The notes beneath the pieces are model-generated. The model did not search any database. It saw only the letters and a list, made by a program, of their open reading frames with translations, and was not told the origin of the DNA. Shown here one piece after another: positions 7,204 to 8,794 of a stretch of DNA of 8,794 nt. Each line of letters begins with the position of its first letter. Position 1 is the first letter of the stretch. Made by a program: the position numbers and the translations under genes. The stretch comes from Candidatus Sumerlaeota bacterium (GTDB taxonomy: Bacteria; CG03; SLGR01), in the NCBI GenBank assembly GCA_007136585.1, contig SLGR01000170.1, positions 1-8,794 on the forward strand, in the 5' to 3' direction.

Positions 7204-7233
7204 TTGACGGGTTAAGAGCAAGTTTGTTACCCT
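7204..7233 (+). promoter_or_regulatory. Weak candidate promoter for the single-pass membrane protein gene
   Basis: TTGACG (7204-7209), an 18-nt spacer and TACCCT (7228-7233) lie about 45 bp before the start codon at 7276. The -35 box is good and the -10 box is poor. A perfect TATAAT sits directly before it at 7198-7203 but has no good -35 partner; either could serve. A small leader dyad (TTACC at 7228 and GGTAA at 7246) follows. Confidence 0.3.
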
Positions 7234-7275
7234 AACAGTAATTAAGGTAAGTGAAGGATAGGCAGGAGGTTAAAA

Positions 7276-8268
7276 ATGTCAGAGCAGAACCAGGCAGAGA
7301 ATAAAGAGAAAGTAAGCAGGGATACAGCCCCGGAAAAGGGCGGAAAAAGAAAAAAAGGGTGTCTTGCCGGATGCCTGATAATAATTGCTGTTTTTGCAGT
7401 AATCCTTGCAGGGGTATCAATTTTCGGATATCTTAACAGGCACAGGCTCCTTCCGGCGGCAATGAGCTTATTCAATGTTAAGGCATCTACGGTTATTGAA
7501 TCAATGGGTACCCCAATAGAGGAGGGAGTTCCTTCTGCTTACCTTGAGAGGGCATATGAGATCAATCTTCCTCATCAGGATACCCCGGTAAAGCTGGCAG
7601 TCTCTGATACGCCGGTTTATGATAAATATGATGAGTATATCAGTCATTTCAGGGAAGAGGGCTGGAGCGTCTCGGAGCAGGCTGAAGTCCTGAGAGGGGT
7701 TCCGGAGGAGCTTGAGCATTTTTCTTCTCATATTGAAGAGCTGAAACTCGCAAAACTTGAAAGAAACGGAGAGGGGATCAATGTGGCTGTTACAAGATAC
7801 GGCGGAGAGACGGTGGCAGCGGTCTGGGGCAAAGCGGAGGCGCCGCGTGAGGCTGCCGCGCCCACGGAGAGGGAGCCCCGGGCAGCTGAGCCGGATATCG
7901 CGCCCGAGGAGGTCACCGGAGAAGATCCGGAAGATATCGCGCCCGAGGAGGTCACCGGAGAAGATCCGGAAGATATCGCGCTTTATCCCGGTTCGGTCAG
8001 GGTGGAGTACAGATCGGCAATTGACGGTGAGACACATTACTTTGAAGCGACCTACGCCGCAGAAGCCGGAGTGGATGAGCTGCTGAGTTTTTACGAAAAT
8101 GAGATAGAAGAAACCCGGTGGGATATCGCAGCCAGGGAGAGTTCGCAGGAAGAGCATGCCATTCAGATCGTTAAGGATAACAAACAGGCGTATTTATCCT
8201 TTAGGCCAAGCAGGAATTACGGCGGTTATTCGGAAGTGGATATAGGGATTATAACCTATGGGGAGTAA
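7276..8268 (+). CDS. Single-pass membrane protein with two related extracytoplasmic segments, function unknown
   Basis: 330 residues. A hydrophilic N-terminus ends in KRKK (24-27 region) before one membrane helix at about 29-52, so the positive-inside rule puts the remaining 280 residues outside the cytoplasm. Two alpha/beta segments, about 88-186 and 236-330, look like diverged copies: each has a helix with aromatic/acidic residues ending in GW130 or RW282, then a closing strand pattern (NVAVTRYGGETVAAVWG, and the IQIV...YGGYSEVDIGI region). Between them lies a Pro/Glu/Ala-rich linker with an exact two-copy repeat of DIAPEEVTGEDPE (207-232). I do not recognise a named family. AGGAGG (7264-7269) six bases before the ATG supports the start. 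It is transcribed divergently from the flavodoxin operon and is 75 bp upstream of the rubrerythrin-type gene, which has its own promoter candidate. A role at the cell surface or envelope is all that can be inferred. Confidence 0.85.
   Translation: MSEQNQAENKEKVSRDTAPEKGGKRKKGCLAGCLIIIAVFAVILAGVSIFGYLNRHRLLPAAMSLFNVKASTVIESMGTPIEEGVPSAYLERAYEINLPHQDTPVKLAVSDTPVYDKYDEYISHFREEGWSVSEQAEVLRGVPEELEHFSSHIEELKLAKLERNGEGINVAVTRYGGETVAAVWGKAEAPREAAAPTEREPRAAEPDIAPEEVTGEDPEDIAPEEVTGEDPEDIALYPGSVRVEYRSAIDGETHYFEATYAAEAGVDELLSFYENEIEETRWDIAARESSQEEHAIQIVKDNKQAYLSFRPSRNYGGYSEVDIGIITYGE
7894..7980 (+). repeat. Perfect 39-bp tandem duplication in the linker of the membrane protein gene
   Basis: Two identical 39-bp units (7894-7932 and 7933-7971) are followed by the first 9 bp of a third. 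Each unit encodes DIAPEEVTGEDPE. Identity extends through all third positions, so the duplication is recent. As 39 is a multiple of three, gain or loss of units keeps the frame and changes only linker length. Confidence 0.95.
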
Positions 8269-8277
8269 AATCCGGAG

Positions 8278-8306
8278 TTGCCCGAAAGATTAAAATTATA
8301 TATAAG
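8278..8306 (+). promoter_or_regulatory. Candidate promoter of the rubrerythrin-type gene
   Basis: TTGCCC (8278-8283), a 17-nt spacer and TATAAG (8301-8306) lie in the 75-bp gap, giving a predicted start near 8313. The -10 box matches five of six positions; the -35 box matches the TTG. The AT-rich stretch 8290-8305 over the -10 box loosely resembles a PerR box (TTAAAAT then TATATAA, with a 2-nt rather than 1-nt spacer), but is low-complexity. Confidence 0.5.
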
Positions 8307-8343
8307 AATACAGCTGATGTAATTTTAAAAGGAGGATCTTATT

Positions 8344-8794
8344 ATGGTTAAATTATTCAGATGTGAGATATGCGGCGACCCTTATATAGGAGCATCTGCG
8401 CCCGAGAACTGCCCTTTCTGCGGCGCGCATATCAGGTATATCAAGGAATTTTCTTCGGCTGTAGCGGAATTTGATGTTGAGCTTAATGACCTGGACAGGG
8501 CCAACGCCAAGCGCGCCCTGGAAGTGGAGCTCAGTAATGCCGCCTTTTATTTCTGCGCCTCCGGTTCATCGGAAGAAACTGAGATGAAACTGCTCTTCAA
8601 GGCTCTCGGTAAAGTAGAGGCCGAGCATGCGAGCATATGGAGGAAAATCCTTAAACTTACAGAAGTTCCGGAAGTAAAAGAGGAGTGTCACTCAAGTAAG
8701 GCTGAAAATCTCAAGGAATCCCACGACAGGGAAACGCGGGCCATAGAGTTTTACAGGAAAGCGGCCGGGGAAGCTGCTGATCCAAGGGTAAAAC
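8344..8794 (+). CDS. Rubrerythrin-type protein with N-terminal rubredoxin-like domain (3' partial)
   Basis: 150 codons are visible with no stop before the right edge. Residues 6-28 form a short rubredoxin-like iron site: C7-x2-C10, then C23-x2-C26 in a CPFCG turn. A four-helix ferritin-like domain follows: E62 seven residues before Y69, E92-A-E-H95 as the first E-x-x-H, and E130 seven residues before Y137; the last E-x-x-H would lie beyond the window. These are the positions expected for diiron ligands, so the protein probably reduces hydrogen peroxide in the cytoplasm, taking electrons through the rubredoxin site. The N-terminal order of rubredoxin then diiron domain matches 'reverse' rubrerythrins of anaerobes. 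The ATG has a strong GGAGG (8331-8335) 8 nt upstream. A simple ferritin-like protein without peroxidase activity remains possible. Confidence 0.85.
   Translation, partial: MVKLFRCEICGDPYIGASAPENCPFCGAHIRYIKEFSSAVAEFDVELNDLDRANAKRALEVELSNAAFYFCASGSSEETEMKLLFKALGKVEAEHASIWRKILKLTEVPEVKEECHSSKAENLKESHDRETRAIEFYRKAAGEAADPRVK

Noticed and set aside
7894-7980. 39-bp repeats as a CRISPR fragment
   Set aside because: The units are directly adjacent without spacers and are in frame within a coding region.
7501-8157. Antisense 218-codon frame opposite the single-pass membrane protein
   Set aside because: The sense strand has a strong ribosome site, membrane helix and domain structure; the antisense peptide simply mirrors the 39-bp repeat and shows no recognisable domain.

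Overview
The window looks like chromosomal DNA from an anaerobic, double-membraned (Gram-negative-type) bacterium. The evidence is a PorV/PorQ-like outer-membrane barrel, a giant secreted Ig-repeat protein whose C-terminus resembles FlgD-like / type IX secretion sorting domains, flavin electron carriers, and a rubredoxin-rubrerythrin type oxidative-stress protein. Base composition is moderate, intergenic DNA is AT-rich, and Shine-Dalgarno sites (AGGAGG-like) are strong. This fits poorly cultured lineages such as Elusimicrobiota, Omnitrophota or relatives. That placement is inferred from gene content, not shown by a marker gene.

Layout. (1) 1-5248, plus strand: a two-gene unit. The first gene enters from beyond the left edge and encodes a modular surface protein: alternating Ig-like repeats (A and B types), three Ig-like repeats of a third type (C), an FN3-like segment, a conserved pre-terminal domain and a FlgD-like C-terminal domain. 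It overlaps by ATGA the second gene, a PorV-like barrel carrying an acidic Pro/Glu linker and a C-terminal LysM domain. (2) 5249-5290: short convergent gap with a weak candidate terminator. (3) 5291-6991, minus strand: a compact three-gene operon read right to left as flavodoxin, membrane-anchored FMN-binding (flavinylation-site) protein and 8-TM membrane protein, with a good sigma70-like promoter at 7067-7095. (4) 6992-7275: a 284-bp divergent regulatory region with no gene, holding the minus promoter, a 15-bp dyad and a weaker plus-strand promoter candidate. (5) 7276-8268, plus: a single-pass membrane protein of unknown function with two related extracytoplasmic segments separated by a linker containing a perfect 39-bp tandem duplication. 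(6) 8344-8794, plus: a rubredoxin/rubrerythrin-type protein cut by the right edge, with its own promoter candidate.

How the genes may work together. The first two genes look like a cargo/outer-membrane-partner pair: the barrel could receive the C-terminal domain of the giant protein, and its LysM domain could tie the barrel to peptidoglycan. The minus-strand operon looks like a small transmembrane flavin relay: cytoplasmic flavodoxin, a membrane protein, and a covalently flavinylated extracytoplasmic carrier. With the nearby rubrerythrin this makes the right half a redox neighbourhood, although the rubrerythrin lies in a separate transcription unit. The most unusual points are the PorV-LysM fusion translationally coupled to its likely cargo, and the minimal flavin module with an uncharacterised 8-TM partner.
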